This document shows, in pieces, positions 1-6,455 of a stretch of 10,691 nucleotides of DNA. The notes under the pieces are model-generated. The model was not told the origin of the DNA. It searched no databases and saw only the letters and a list, made by a program, of their open reading frames with translations. The stretch lies in NCBI GenBank assembly GCA_002314435.1, contig DCFV01000084.1:1-10691 (forward strand), written 5' to 3'. This DNA comes from Acidobacteriaceae bacterium UBA1795 (GTDB taxonomy: Bacteria; Acidobacteriota; Terriglobia; Terriglobales; Acidobacteriaceae). Each line of letters begins with the position of its first letter. Within the stretch, counting starts at the first letter, position 1. A program made the translations under genes and the position numbers.

Positions 1-536
1 TCGCACATCATGTTGCAGCGGTTGGTCAGGTCGATGGTCAGCACGGAGCCGCGGCCGTGGGTCACGGTGGAGGTGCCGTGGTGATGCAGGTTCTTGTCGC
101 CGTCTCCGTGGGCGCGTATGTCGCGGCCAGGGAAGCTCTCTTCCAGGTGCTTGAAGAAGGCCGGGTCGATCGACATCACGTCTTCAAAGTGACCGTGCTT
201 GGGGCAGTCCTTCACCATCAGGATCTTGCCGTCGCGCTCGATGATCTGGGCCTTGATTTCTCCGACCTTCTCGTTCAGAAGGACTTCATGGGGCAGCTTG
301 CCATCCAGGATCTGCTGGCGAATCTCGGGGACACACTTGGGACAAAGCGAGTCCGTGGTGCGCGGCCAGCCGAGGGGCGGTTTCTCCTTCTGGTAGCTCT
401 TGAGCAGGGGCTTGTCGCTCCACTTGGGGGTGAACGAGGGATTCGGGCTGATGCGGTTCAGCCGCTCATAGACGACCCAAGCGCCCTTGGCCGCGTAAAC
501 AACGGCCTTCTCGGCATACTTAATCGCTTTGGACAT
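1..536 (-). CDS. Radical SAM protein, COG1964/tetraether-lipid-synthase-like (N-terminal part, cut by window edge)
   Basis: The reading frame opens at ATG 536 and stays open for 178 codons to the left edge, so only the N-terminus is visible. A clear Shine-Dalgarno (AAAGGAG, 548-554) fixes the start. An N-terminal Cys-rich module shows SLCPKC (Cys65, Cys68) and DCPKHG (Cys111, His114). It is followed at residues 168-178 by IDLTNRCNMMC, the start of the CxxxCxxC motif that holds the radical SAM [4Fe-4S] cluster (Cys174, Cys178; the third Cys lies outside). The CPxC...CPxHG-then-TNRCN order is typical of COG1964 enzymes, which include the archaeal tetraether synthase Tes and pterin-modifying relatives; in Tes the N-terminal cysteines are reported to bind a rubredoxin-like iron. 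Acidobacteriota make membrane-spanning lipids (iso-diabolic acid, branched GDGTs), so a lipid-coupling role is attractive. It remains an inference, because substrate cannot be read from this fragment. A pterin or other methyl-transfer role is the alternative. Radical SAM membership is near certain; the subfamily is likely. Confidence 0.85.
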   Translation of the reverse strand, partial: MSKAIKYAEKAVVYAAKGAWVVYERLNRISPNPSFTPKWSDKPLLKSYQKEKPPLGWPRTTDSLCPKCVPEIRQQILDGKLPHEVLLNEKVGEIKAQIIERDGKILMVKDCPKHGHFEDVMSIDPAFFKHLEESFPGRDIRAHGDGDKNLHHHGTSTVTHGRGSVLTIDLTNRCNMMC

Positions 537-547
537 ATTGATGCGAT

Positions 548-554
548 CTCCTTT
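548..554 (-). promoter_or_regulatory. Ribosome binding site of the radical SAM gene
   Basis: AAAGGAG on the minus strand, 11 bases before the ATG at 536. It is one of the stronger Shine-Dalgarno matches in the window and selects this start codon. Confidence 0.7.
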
Positions 555-600
555 AAGAAGAATCGGGCGCCGGATGCGGCAAGCCCTGGAATCGTGGAGC

Positions 601-613
601 GCCCCGACGGGGC
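601..613. other. Perfect GC hairpin in the leader of the radical SAM gene
   Basis: GCCCC (601-605) pairs with GGGGC (609-613) around a 3-base loop. It lies in the 250-base gap between the two minus-strand genes, about 65 bases upstream of the radical SAM start. No T-run follows on the minus strand, so it is not a standard intrinsic terminator; it could be leader structure or chance in GC-rich DNA. I found no convincing sigma-70 promoter in 537-786. Confidence 0.3.
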
Positions 614-786
614 TAGGAATTCAGTGCAAGGGTAACCGCCGCGGCGATGCAACCCAAGCACGGTGCAGCGAACGGGGAAAAACGCGCCTGAATGGGACTC
701 AAGGGGGGCTGAACGGCGTGAGGCTGCGCAGCCGGAATGTGACCAACCTCGGGAGAATTCCTTGGGCTGCAATGTCTTACGGTGGG

Positions 787-1683
787 TTACAGGCCGCCGC
801 CCATCGGCTGGGCCACCTGATCGATAATGCGCTGCATGAAGACCACGCGGAAGTGGACGTGGCGGGCCACGTCGGGCAGGAACTCAGTGATCAGGTTATC
901 TGTGGGGGCCAGGGCCAAGCCGGTGAAGTAACGCGTGAAGTCAGCGGAGATGTCGGTTTCGCGCCCTGGCACGTAGAGGTTGCTGATGGCGAGGTTGCAA
1001 GCGTAGCTGAGGAGGCCGCTGTAGTTGAACATGCCTTTGCCCTTGTCACTCCGGCCCCAGACGACCGCCGTGGCGGTGTGCAGGATGCGGCGGGGAATCG
1101 AGGCGCCGGGATTGCGGTAGTAGCGCGGGTCCTGGTGGGCGAATGTGGGGATGAGAAAGGTGCCGAAGAATTCGCCGGTCATGTCCTCCGCGTAAGTGAC
1201 CCCGACCAGACGGCCAAATCCGGCCATGCCAGGGCCGTAGGGGGAGTGTGAGTCGGAGCCGACAGAGTAGGCCGAGGTGCCGAGGATGGTGATCGCGTTG
1301 AAGGGGTCGCTTATATTGCGGACCGCGAGCCAAGCCTTCTGTTTCGGCGTGAGCGCCTTGGCGCTGGGGCCGTCGACAAAGCGGGAATACCAGTTGCCGG
1401 TGGGCGTGTGGACAGGGCAAGACGCAGTCACCGGCATCGGCGGCCCGGCGGGGTTGGCCAGACCTGCGGCGGCCGTCATGCGTGCCGCTCCGGTGGCGGC
1501 CAGTGTGGCGGCTAGGTTGCGCAGCTGGCAGGGGTTGAGAACGGGCCGTACAGGAGCTGCCTGTGGGGTAGGCGCCTCCGGAAGAGTGTTCTGGGCGGGC
1601 AAAGTGCCGGCAAACGCGAGAAGGAAAACGGGGGGTACAAGCGCATGGCCGAAGCAAAAGCGGGGCATTCGGCCATCGAACAA
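787..1683 (-). CDS. Secreted protein of unknown function, probably acidobacterial family
   Basis: The 298-residue product begins with an apparent signal peptide (hydrophobic run VPPVFLLAFAGTLPA, cleavage near residue 30), so it is likely exported. A Pro/Ala-rich linker follows with Cys52 and Cys89, which could form a disulfide. The rest is a conserved-looking body with the motifs LTPKQKAWLAVRNISDPFN, FAHQDPRYYR (about residues 181-190) and FNYSGLLSYACN. I do not recognise a named domain. From memory, the HQDPRYYR pattern recurs in uncharacterised exported acidobacterial proteins. Start choice: TTG 1683 has GAGGAG 4 bases upstream. ATG 1668, with the same signal peptide minus five residues, is the main alternative, and the frame extends to TTG 1719. 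The gene is read toward the radical SAM gene but is 250 bases from it, so an operon is not evident. Confidence 0.72.
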   Translation of the reverse strand: MFDGRMPRFCFGHALVPPVFLLAFAGTLPAQNTLPEAPTPQAAPVRPVLNPCQLRNLAATLAATGAARMTAAAGLANPAGPPMPVTASCPVHTPTGNWYSRFVDGPSAKALTPKQKAWLAVRNISDPFNAITILGTSAYSVGSDSHSPYGPGMAGFGRLVGVTYAEDMTGEFFGTFLIPTFAHQDPRYYRNPGASIPRRILHTATAVVWGRSDKGKGMFNYSGLLSYACNLAISNLYVPGRETDISADFTRYFTGLALAPTDNLITEFLPDVARHVHFRVVFMQRIIDQVAQPMGGGL

Positions 1684-1887
1684 CCGTCTCCTCGCGTGCG
1701 CTGGTCTATCCAAAGGCAAATCCTCTTCGCTCTGGCAGCGACTCGGGGCGTGACGCCGCAGGTCTTTCGTTATGAGACGGGTGTTTCGGCCCGAAGGTCA
1801 CTTGGCCGGCGCAGGAAGTGTACGACTTGGGGCCCGGCTCTGTTGACGCCGGCGGCACATCGGAGGGTTTTCAGTACCGAGGTGCAA

Positions 1888-1916
1888 TTGACGCGGCCGG
1901 GTACGGCCGGGAGACT
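1888..1916 (+). promoter_or_regulatory. Weak sigma-70-like promoter candidate for the 71-aa gene and rlpA
   Basis: TTGACG at 1888-1893, 17 bases, then GAGACT at 1911-1916, ending 22 bases before the ATG at 1939. The -35 box is good and the -10 box is poor (3 of 6 bases). A second TTGACG lies at 1843-1848 without a matching -10. The spacer holds a short inverted repeat (CGGCC 1894-1898 with GGCCG 1905-1909). The rest of the divergent gap 1684-1938 shows nothing else I can support. Confidence 0.25.
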
Positions 1917-1938
1917 TGTAGGCAGAGGAACTTGTGCC

Positions 1939-2154
1939 ATGAGCTCTTATCCTCCTCCTCCGGGCAGCGTGGGCCGGCGCTTTGAAGAAGCTGTAGAACG
2001 GATCGAAATGGAGCTGCGCGTCGCCATTGGCTACGTGAACGATGCAGTGATTCCGCAGGTGCGGACTGAATCTATCACCGCCATGCGCAAAGTGGCCGAA
2101 AAACTGAAAGAACTGGCCGACCGCATGGATCCGCCGAAAGGTCCGCAGCCCTGA
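1939..2154 (+). CDS. Small amphipathic-helix protein, unknown function, overlapping rlpA
   Basis: The 71-residue product starts at ATG 1939, preceded by AGAGGA at a normal distance. The frame is open further upstream to 1645, but that extension overlaps the start of the divergent gene and has no support. After a Pro-rich head (SYPPPPGS) the chain is almost all helix-forming and charged, from RRFEEAVERIEMELR to AEKLKELADRMD. It looks like two amphipathic or coiled-coil helices joined around VNDAVIPQVRTES. There is no signal peptide or membrane segment, so it is probably cytoplasmic or a peripheral partner protein. Its stop codon overlaps the rlpA start by one base (TGATG), so the two are almost certainly co-transcribed and translationally coupled. 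I do not recognise the family; the only clue to its job is the link to rlpA. Confidence 0.7.
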   Translation: MSSYPPPPGSVGRRFEEAVERIEMELRVAIGYVNDAVIPQVRTESITAMRKVAEKLKELADRMDPPKGPQP

Positions 2155-2969
2155 TGGCGATGCCTGAAGAACAGTCGACTGGCCAGCGAGCGGCCAGCTG
2201 GGCGGTGCTCGCCTTACTGGCTCTGGCAGAAGCTGGTTGCGGACACCACCACAAAAAACAACCTCCGCCGCAGCTGACTGCACCGCCTGTGGTGCAACCA
2301 GCTACTCCAGCGTCGCCTGCTACAGCGCAGTCTCCGGGCGAGGCCACTGCGCGCATACCCATTACTCCAATGCCGCCAGGGGGTATCTCCACCGAAGACC
2401 GCGAATTTGTTCTGACGCATCGGCCCATCTACAGCGAAGAGGGGCTGGCTACCTGGTACCGTGCGCCCTACAAAGGACGCAAAGCGGCGAATGGCCAACT
2501 TTTCGACGACGATGCGCTGACCGCCGCGCACCGGACGCTTCCCATGGGATCGCTCATCGTGGTGACGAACCTGACGACCCGGCAGCAGTCGGCAATGCGC
2601 ATCAGCGATCGTGGGCCGTTTGTCGAGGACAAGATTCTGGATCTGACGATCGCTTCCGCCAAGTCGATCGGCGTCTATCGCGTGGGCACGGCGCCGGTGC
2701 GCATCGACGTTTACCAGACCCCCAAGCCGATCGACAGTGGCGGTCGCTGGTGTGTGCAGTTTGGGGCTTTCAAGAGTGAGCGCAAGGCTCTGCAACTCAA
2801 GGCGAAACTGCTGCACACGTATCCCGATGCAAAGGTGATCGAGTTTTCTGGCGAGGCCAGCTACTGGGTGCGCATCCGGCCCGCAGGTGACGACCGAGAA
2901 GAGGCTGCGGCGATTGCCCAGCGGGTGCAGCCGGACGAAGGCGACGCCTATCTGACGCGGATGGACTGA
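2154..2969 (+). CDS. rlpA: RlpA-family septal lytic transglycosylase / rare lipoprotein A with SPOR domain
   Basis: The 271-residue protein has the RlpA layout. An N-terminal hydrophobic segment ends at Cys29 (AEAGC), then comes a Pro/Ala/Thr-rich periplasmic linker (about 31-85). A double-psi beta-barrel domain follows (about 95-190: GLATWY, TAAHRTLPMGS, ISDRGPF). A C-terminal SPOR domain (about 197-270: WCVQFGAFKSERKA...) would bind denuded septal peptidoglycan. RlpA proteins act at division sites and some cleave naked glycan strands. His126 and Asp152 match the conserved catalytic pair, but Gln115 sits where the family usually has Glu (NGE), so activity is uncertain. The lipobox is imperfect (Glu26 at -3), so cleavage by signal peptidase I or an uncleaved anchor is possible. 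ATG 2154 overlaps the previous gene's stop; ATG 2160 is an alternative. The gene converges on the next minus-strand gene with a 31-base gap and no visible terminator. Confidence 0.9.
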   Translation: MAMPEEQSTGQRAASWAVLALLALAEAGCGHHHKKQPPPQLTAPPVVQPATPASPATAQSPGEATARIPITPMPPGGISTEDREFVLTHRPIYSEEGLATWYRAPYKGRKAANGQLFDDDALTAAHRTLPMGSLIVVTNLTTRQQSAMRISDRGPFVEDKILDLTIASAKSIGVYRVGTAPVRIDVYQTPKPIDSGGRWCVQFGAFKSERKALQLKAKLLHTYPDAKVIEFSGEASYWVRIRPAGDDREEAAAIAQRVQPDEGDAYLTRMD

Positions 2970-3000
2970 GGCATCTGTCGGTCCCACCTGTATTACGCGG

Positions 3001-4665
3001 CTACTCCGGCGCCGGATAGAAGGGCAGCTTATCGTTCTTCTCGTTAGCGCGACGCAGCGTGACGTCGTCCAACAGTAGCGCCGGGGCCAGCACGGTCTCT
3101 GGAATATCTGAGGCGTAATTGGCCACCCACAGACCCTTACCCGCAGCATCGATGCTGGAGCGCAGGGAGCGCTGATCCAAGTCGGCTAGGCGCGCGCCGC
3201 GAACCAGTTCCCGCTTGCCGTCAGGTGTGATGCGGTAGAGCAGGCGCGGAGCCATCGGGCCACCCAGTGTTTCCACGTAGTATCCGCTCTTCTGGTCGCG
3301 GTCCTTCGCTAGGTCGAGCAGTTTCTTTTGGAGTTCCTCGTTGCTCAGCCCGTCCTTTGCGGTGATCTTGAGAACGCCCAGCGCAGGGTGTGCCGGGCCG
3401 GAGATGGACGCGCGGCCGTGGCCGTTGGACTGCGGAAAGTCGCGCACTGGCTGGCGGCCGATGAGGTAGTTTTCGAGCTTGCCGTCGGTGATGAGCGGCA
3501 CGGACTGAGCAGGCACGCCTTCATCATCGATCTCGTATGCGCCGATAAGGCTTTTACCGTTGAAGGTCTTAAGCGTGGGATCGTCGACGGCGTCGAGGAA
3601 CTCCGGAAGCACGCGCGCGCGCAAGCTGGAGGCGAAGGGGCCGTTGGTGCGGGCTTCTGTGCCCAGACGTGGGCGGGTGGCCAGCACGCTACCACCCAGT
3701 AGTTGGTGCAGCGTATCGGCCGCTGCGTCAGAGCTGAGCAGGACGGGGCCGTGGTACTCCTCTTCCACCAGCGGGGCTTTCCTCAGGTCGCTGAGCGAGG
3801 CGATGAGTTCGACAGCGCGCTTCTCGAAGGCTTCCTGTGTGTCCAAATTTGCAAGCGTAGCGCCCACAGAGGAGTTGGAGCGGTCCAGATGCATGCCGTC
3901 CGCGGCTTGCGTGCCCACGCCAAAGCTTTCCTGGTAGCCGATTTCGGATTTGCGCACGATGGCGCCCTCGCTTGTGACAAGGCGAGTAGTGACGGCGCGC
4001 GCATGGAACGCGGCAGCACTGTGCTCAATGTCCGGCAGTAGCGCGTGGACTGAAGCGTCGGTACGGTAGAGGCCGCTCACGCGCGCGATCCGGGAGGTCC
4101 ATTGTGCCTGGGCGGCTTCGTCCAGTGGGAGAGTCGCAGGTGCCGACAGGGCGACGACGGGCGCTTCGCGGCTCATATCGTCGGCCTGTGGTGGTGTCTG
4201 CACCTGCTTGAGCTGGGCCTGCTTTTGCGCGTAGGCGGCGAGCGCGGCCTTATAGGCCTGATCGGTGGCAGCCCACAGCGCCGAGCGCAGCGCCACGGGA
4301 TCGTCGTCAAGCGCCGCGAGTTGGGCCACGCCGTCGCCGCGGGGTGTGGAACTGTCGGTCTTGTAGTCGCCCACCAGCACCGTCACGCGCACCAGCCGTG
4401 CGTGGTTGCGGCTCGTGCCCTGGGTGGCGCCGAAGCCCGCGCGGGTCTCAAAATCGTCAATGTCCTCGGCGCGGTACTGGATGATGAAGGGCTTCTGGAA
4501 GTCCTTGAGCTGCAACTGGCTCATGCTACGGTCAAGCTCGGCGAGCATGGCCTTCAGAACAGGGTCCTTTTCGGCATCGGCACGTGTGGGCCGCGCGGCG
4601 AAGAGATGTGTGGCGCAAAGCGAAGCGGCAAGGGCGGCGAGAGCGAGCGGGCGGAGCAAGGTCAT
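3001..4665 (-). CDS. Exported TldD/PmbA-family protein with degenerate metal site (TldE-like partner)
   Basis: The 554-residue protein has a signal peptide (LALAALAASLCATHLFAA, about 6-24), so it acts outside the cytoplasm. It aligns along its whole length with the upstream gene, sharing DDPT..TF, DDEG..AQ.V.LI.DG.L, SNGHGRA and a (K/R)ELVRG block. Two metal-binding features present in the paralogue are gone. The HExxxH position reads HQLLGG (residues 320-325), and the C-terminal GECG cysteine region reads WVANYASDIPETV (about 513-525). It is therefore probably not a metallopeptidase itself. In cytoplasmic TldD/TldE, the inactive TldE pairs with the active TldD; by analogy this would be the inactive subunit. 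The ATG at 4665 overlaps the upstream stop (ATGA) and has a strong Shine-Dalgarno inside that gene, so the two are one translation-coupled operon. Family assignment is firm; heterodimer and substrate are inference. Confidence 0.88.
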   Translation of the reverse strand: MTLLRPLALAALAASLCATHLFAARPTRADAEKDPVLKAMLAELDRSMSQLQLKDFQKPFIIQYRAEDIDDFETRAGFGATQGTSRNHARLVRVTVLVGDYKTDSSTPRGDGVAQLAALDDDPVALRSALWAATDQAYKAALAAYAQKQAQLKQVQTPPQADDMSREAPVVALSAPATLPLDEAAQAQWTSRIARVSGLYRTDASVHALLPDIEHSAAAFHARAVTTRLVTSEGAIVRKSEIGYQESFGVGTQAADGMHLDRSNSSVGATLANLDTQEAFEKRAVELIASLSDLRKAPLVEEEYHGPVLLSSDAAADTLHQLLGGSVLATRPRLGTEARTNGPFASSLRARVLPEFLDAVDDPTLKTFNGKSLIGAYEIDDEGVPAQSVPLITDGKLENYLIGRQPVRDFPQSNGHGRASISGPAHPALGVLKITAKDGLSNEELQKKLLDLAKDRDQKSGYYVETLGGPMAPRLLYRITPDGKRELVRGARLADLDQRSLRSSIDAAGKGLWVANYASDIPETVLAPALLLDDVTLRRANEKNDKLPFYPAPE

Positions 4666-6380
4666 TGGACCTCCTTGGCGCTGGGAATGGGCAGGATGGG
4701 TGGCCGCTCAGTGCCCTGCGGCTGGCGCTGGGTTTCAATCTCGCTGAGCAGCATGGCCGGGGCCACGGCGCTCACCGGCACAGTGCCAGACTCGGCGCCG
4801 CACTCGCCATTGAAGACTTCCGGCCTGTCGCTGGTGGCCAGAATGCGCTTCATAGCGGCAAGCGGCGTGCCCACAATGGAGACGCCACGGACCAGTTCGT
4901 CGGGACGGCCGTCCGCGTAGACGCGCCACACCACGAGGGGAATTACCTGGAAGGCCTGCGGCGAACTGCGGGCTGTGACGGCGAAGCCCGAGGAAATGTC
5001 CTCAAAGTAGAGGCCGTAGGGCTTGCCCTGCTTCTTTGCTTCTTCAATAAGTCGTTTGCGCAGGTCGGCGTCGGACTCGGTCTTGGTCGAGGTCACGATC
5101 AGGTTGCCCTGGCGGCCGGTGGGCATGCGGCCGGATTGCGCGCGGCCGTGGCCGTTCGACGCGGAGAAGCTTGCGATGGGCAGCCGCGACATGAGGAAGG
5201 TTTTGAGCACTCCGTCCTGGATTAGCTCGACGCGCTGCGCCTTCTGGCCCTCGTCGTCGTAAGTGTAGTTGCCGGAGAGCCAGGTGTTGCCGAAGGTGGT
5301 GCGGGTTGGATCGTCCGCCACAGAGAGAAACGGCGGAAGAATCGGCTGGCCCAGATCCTTGGTAAAGGTCTGGCCCTCCTGATCGCCGCGCTGGCGCTGG
5401 CCCTCAAGCCGATGCCCCAGCACCTCGTGGAAGAAGACCGCGGAGGCGCGGCCGGAGAGGATGGCAGGCCCGTCGAAGGGCTCGGTAACCGGCGCTTTGC
5501 GCAATGCCTCTAGGCTCTGGCCCAGGGTGCGGGCGGCGGCTTCCAACTCAGCCTGAGCGGGCAAACCGTCGATGGTTTCAGCTTCGAAGGTCTGGTCGCG
5601 GAACAGGTCCATGCCGTCATCGGCGCGCGTGGCGGCCACCAATACGATCCTTGCCTGCCGGTGTGGCGTGACGACGCGCGAGCCCTCGGACGAGACTAGG
5701 TAGTCTGTCTCGTTCTGCACGCTCAGCGCCACCATGTTCTGATACACGCCTGGGTAATCGCGGAAGATCCGCGAAACAGCGCGGACACGTTTTTCCCAGG
5801 CTGTTCGGTCCACGGCGACCGGCGGCGCGGGTTGTGCCAGCGCTATTTGCGGTCTTTCGGCAGAGAAGTCGGGCGAGGCGTCTTCCTCTTTGGCACGCAC
5901 CTGGGCCTCGGTCTGCACGCGTAGGTAGTTGTCGAGCGCGGTGCCGTAACCCACGTTGGTGGCTTGCCACAGGGTGCGGGCAATGGCCTGAGGGTCGTCC
6001 ACAAGTGGCAGCTGAAGGCTGGTAACGGCGGAGCCGCGGTGGTCGCCGTGCGTGTTGTCAAGCTTGGGATCGCCCAGCCGGACCTGAACGTCCACAGTGC
6101 GAACACGGTTGGCGGCGCTGCCTAGGAGCGCGCCAAACTGGGCGCGGATCGCCACAGCGTCGGCATCGCTGACCGAGTAGCTGAGGAAGTAAGGTGGCAG
6201 TTGCTTGGCGTCACCCTGCTGCCGGCCCAGCGAGGTGAAGGCGCGGTTCAACTCGGCGGTCATTGTGTCCAGCAGAACCGATTGCTGCGCGGGAAGAGCT
6301 GCGGCTGCGGTAAGAACCGCCAGCAGAACGAGAGAGGCACGGCCCGGCCGCTGTCGGGCGGCAAAGGAACGAAGTGGCAT
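4662..6380 (-). CDS. Exported TldD/PmbA-family zinc metallopeptidase (active-site-intact paralogue)
   Basis: The 572-residue protein opens with MPLRSFAARQRPGR and a hydrophobic run (SLVLLAVLTAAAALPAQ), a normal Sec signal peptide. The TldD metal site is present: HEVLGH at residues 318-323 plus Cys527 in NGECGAESGTVPV, which matches the conserved C-terminal GxCG...VPVG block that supplies the third ligand. Characterised TldD/TldE is cytoplasmic and trims unfolded peptides (microcin B17 maturation, CcdA degradation). An exported version would instead act on periplasmic or secreted peptides, but its substrate is unknown. Start choice: ATG 6380 gives a clean signal peptide but lacks a Shine-Dalgarno. 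ATG 6407 would add 9 residues (MHLPRPDQL) and is the alternative. The open frame runs far upstream to 7664, but that part is only the antisense of the M48 gene. It is the first gene of the two-gene operon. Confidence 0.9.
   Translation of the reverse strand: MPLRSFAARQRPGRASLVLLAVLTAAAALPAQQSVLLDTMTAELNRAFTSLGRQQGDAKQLPPYFLSYSVSDADAVAIRAQFGALLGSAANRVRTVDVQVRLGDPKLDNTHGDHRGSAVTSLQLPLVDDPQAIARTLWQATNVGYGTALDNYLRVQTEAQVRAKEEDASPDFSAERPQIALAQPAPPVAVDRTAWEKRVRAVSRIFRDYPGVYQNMVALSVQNETDYLVSSEGSRVVTPHRQARIVLVAATRADDGMDLFRDQTFEAETIDGLPAQAELEAAARTLGQSLEALRKAPVTEPFDGPAILSGRASAVFFHEVLGHRLEGQRQRGDQEGQTFTKDLGQPILPPFLSVADDPTRTTFGNTWLSGNYTYDDEGQKAQRVELIQDGVLKTFLMSRLPIASFSASNGHGRAQSGRMPTGRQGNLIVTSTKTESDADLRKRLIEEAKKQGKPYGLYFEDISSGFAVTARSSPQAFQVIPLVVWRVYADGRPDELVRGVSIVGTPLAAMKRILATSDRPEVFNGECGAESGTVPVSAVAPAMLLSEIETQRQPQGTERPPILPIPSAKEVQ
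4669..4676 (-). promoter_or_regulatory. Internal Shine-Dalgarno for the second tldD-like gene
   Basis: AAGGAGGT lies within the last codons of the upstream paralogue (KEVQ-stop), 3 bases before the overlapping ATG at 4665. It shows that the downstream subunit is independently re-initiated, consistent with near-equal production of the two proteins. Confidence 0.7.
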
Positions 6381-6455
6381 AAGCTGGTCAGGACGAGGCA
6401 GGTGCATGTGTACCGACGATTGTCGCAGAACGGACGTGGCGCAGGGAAAAGCCGC
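6381..6455. promoter_or_regulatory. Divergent control region between the tldD-like pair and the M48 protease
   Basis: Only 75 bases separate two genes transcribed away from each other, so both promoters must overlap here or lie inside the neighbours' 5' ends. On the minus strand GACAAT (6424-6419) is a fair -10 box, but it would place the transcript start only a few bases before ATG 6407. AGGG upstream of the plus-strand ATG 6456 is a weak ribosome site. No operator-like palindrome is obvious. Confidence 0.35.

Noticed and set aside
529..1251. Plus-strand 240-codon open frame
   Set aside because: It is antisense to the secreted-protein gene and the intergenic gap, with no recognisable domain or ribosome site. 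The minus-strand frame has a signal peptide and coherent motifs.
1645..1938. N-terminal extension of the 71-residue protein
   Set aside because: It overlaps the divergent gene's start, the composition is unlike the conserved part, and ATG 1939 has its own Shine-Dalgarno.
2970..3000. Bidirectional terminator between the convergent rlpA and tldD-like genes
   Set aside because: The 31-base gap contains no usable hairpin or T-run on either strand.
4102..4920. Plus-strand 272-codon open frame across the tldD-like overlap
   Set aside because: It is antisense to two well-supported genes and has the Gly/Arg-rich composition typical of shadow frames in GC-rich DNA.
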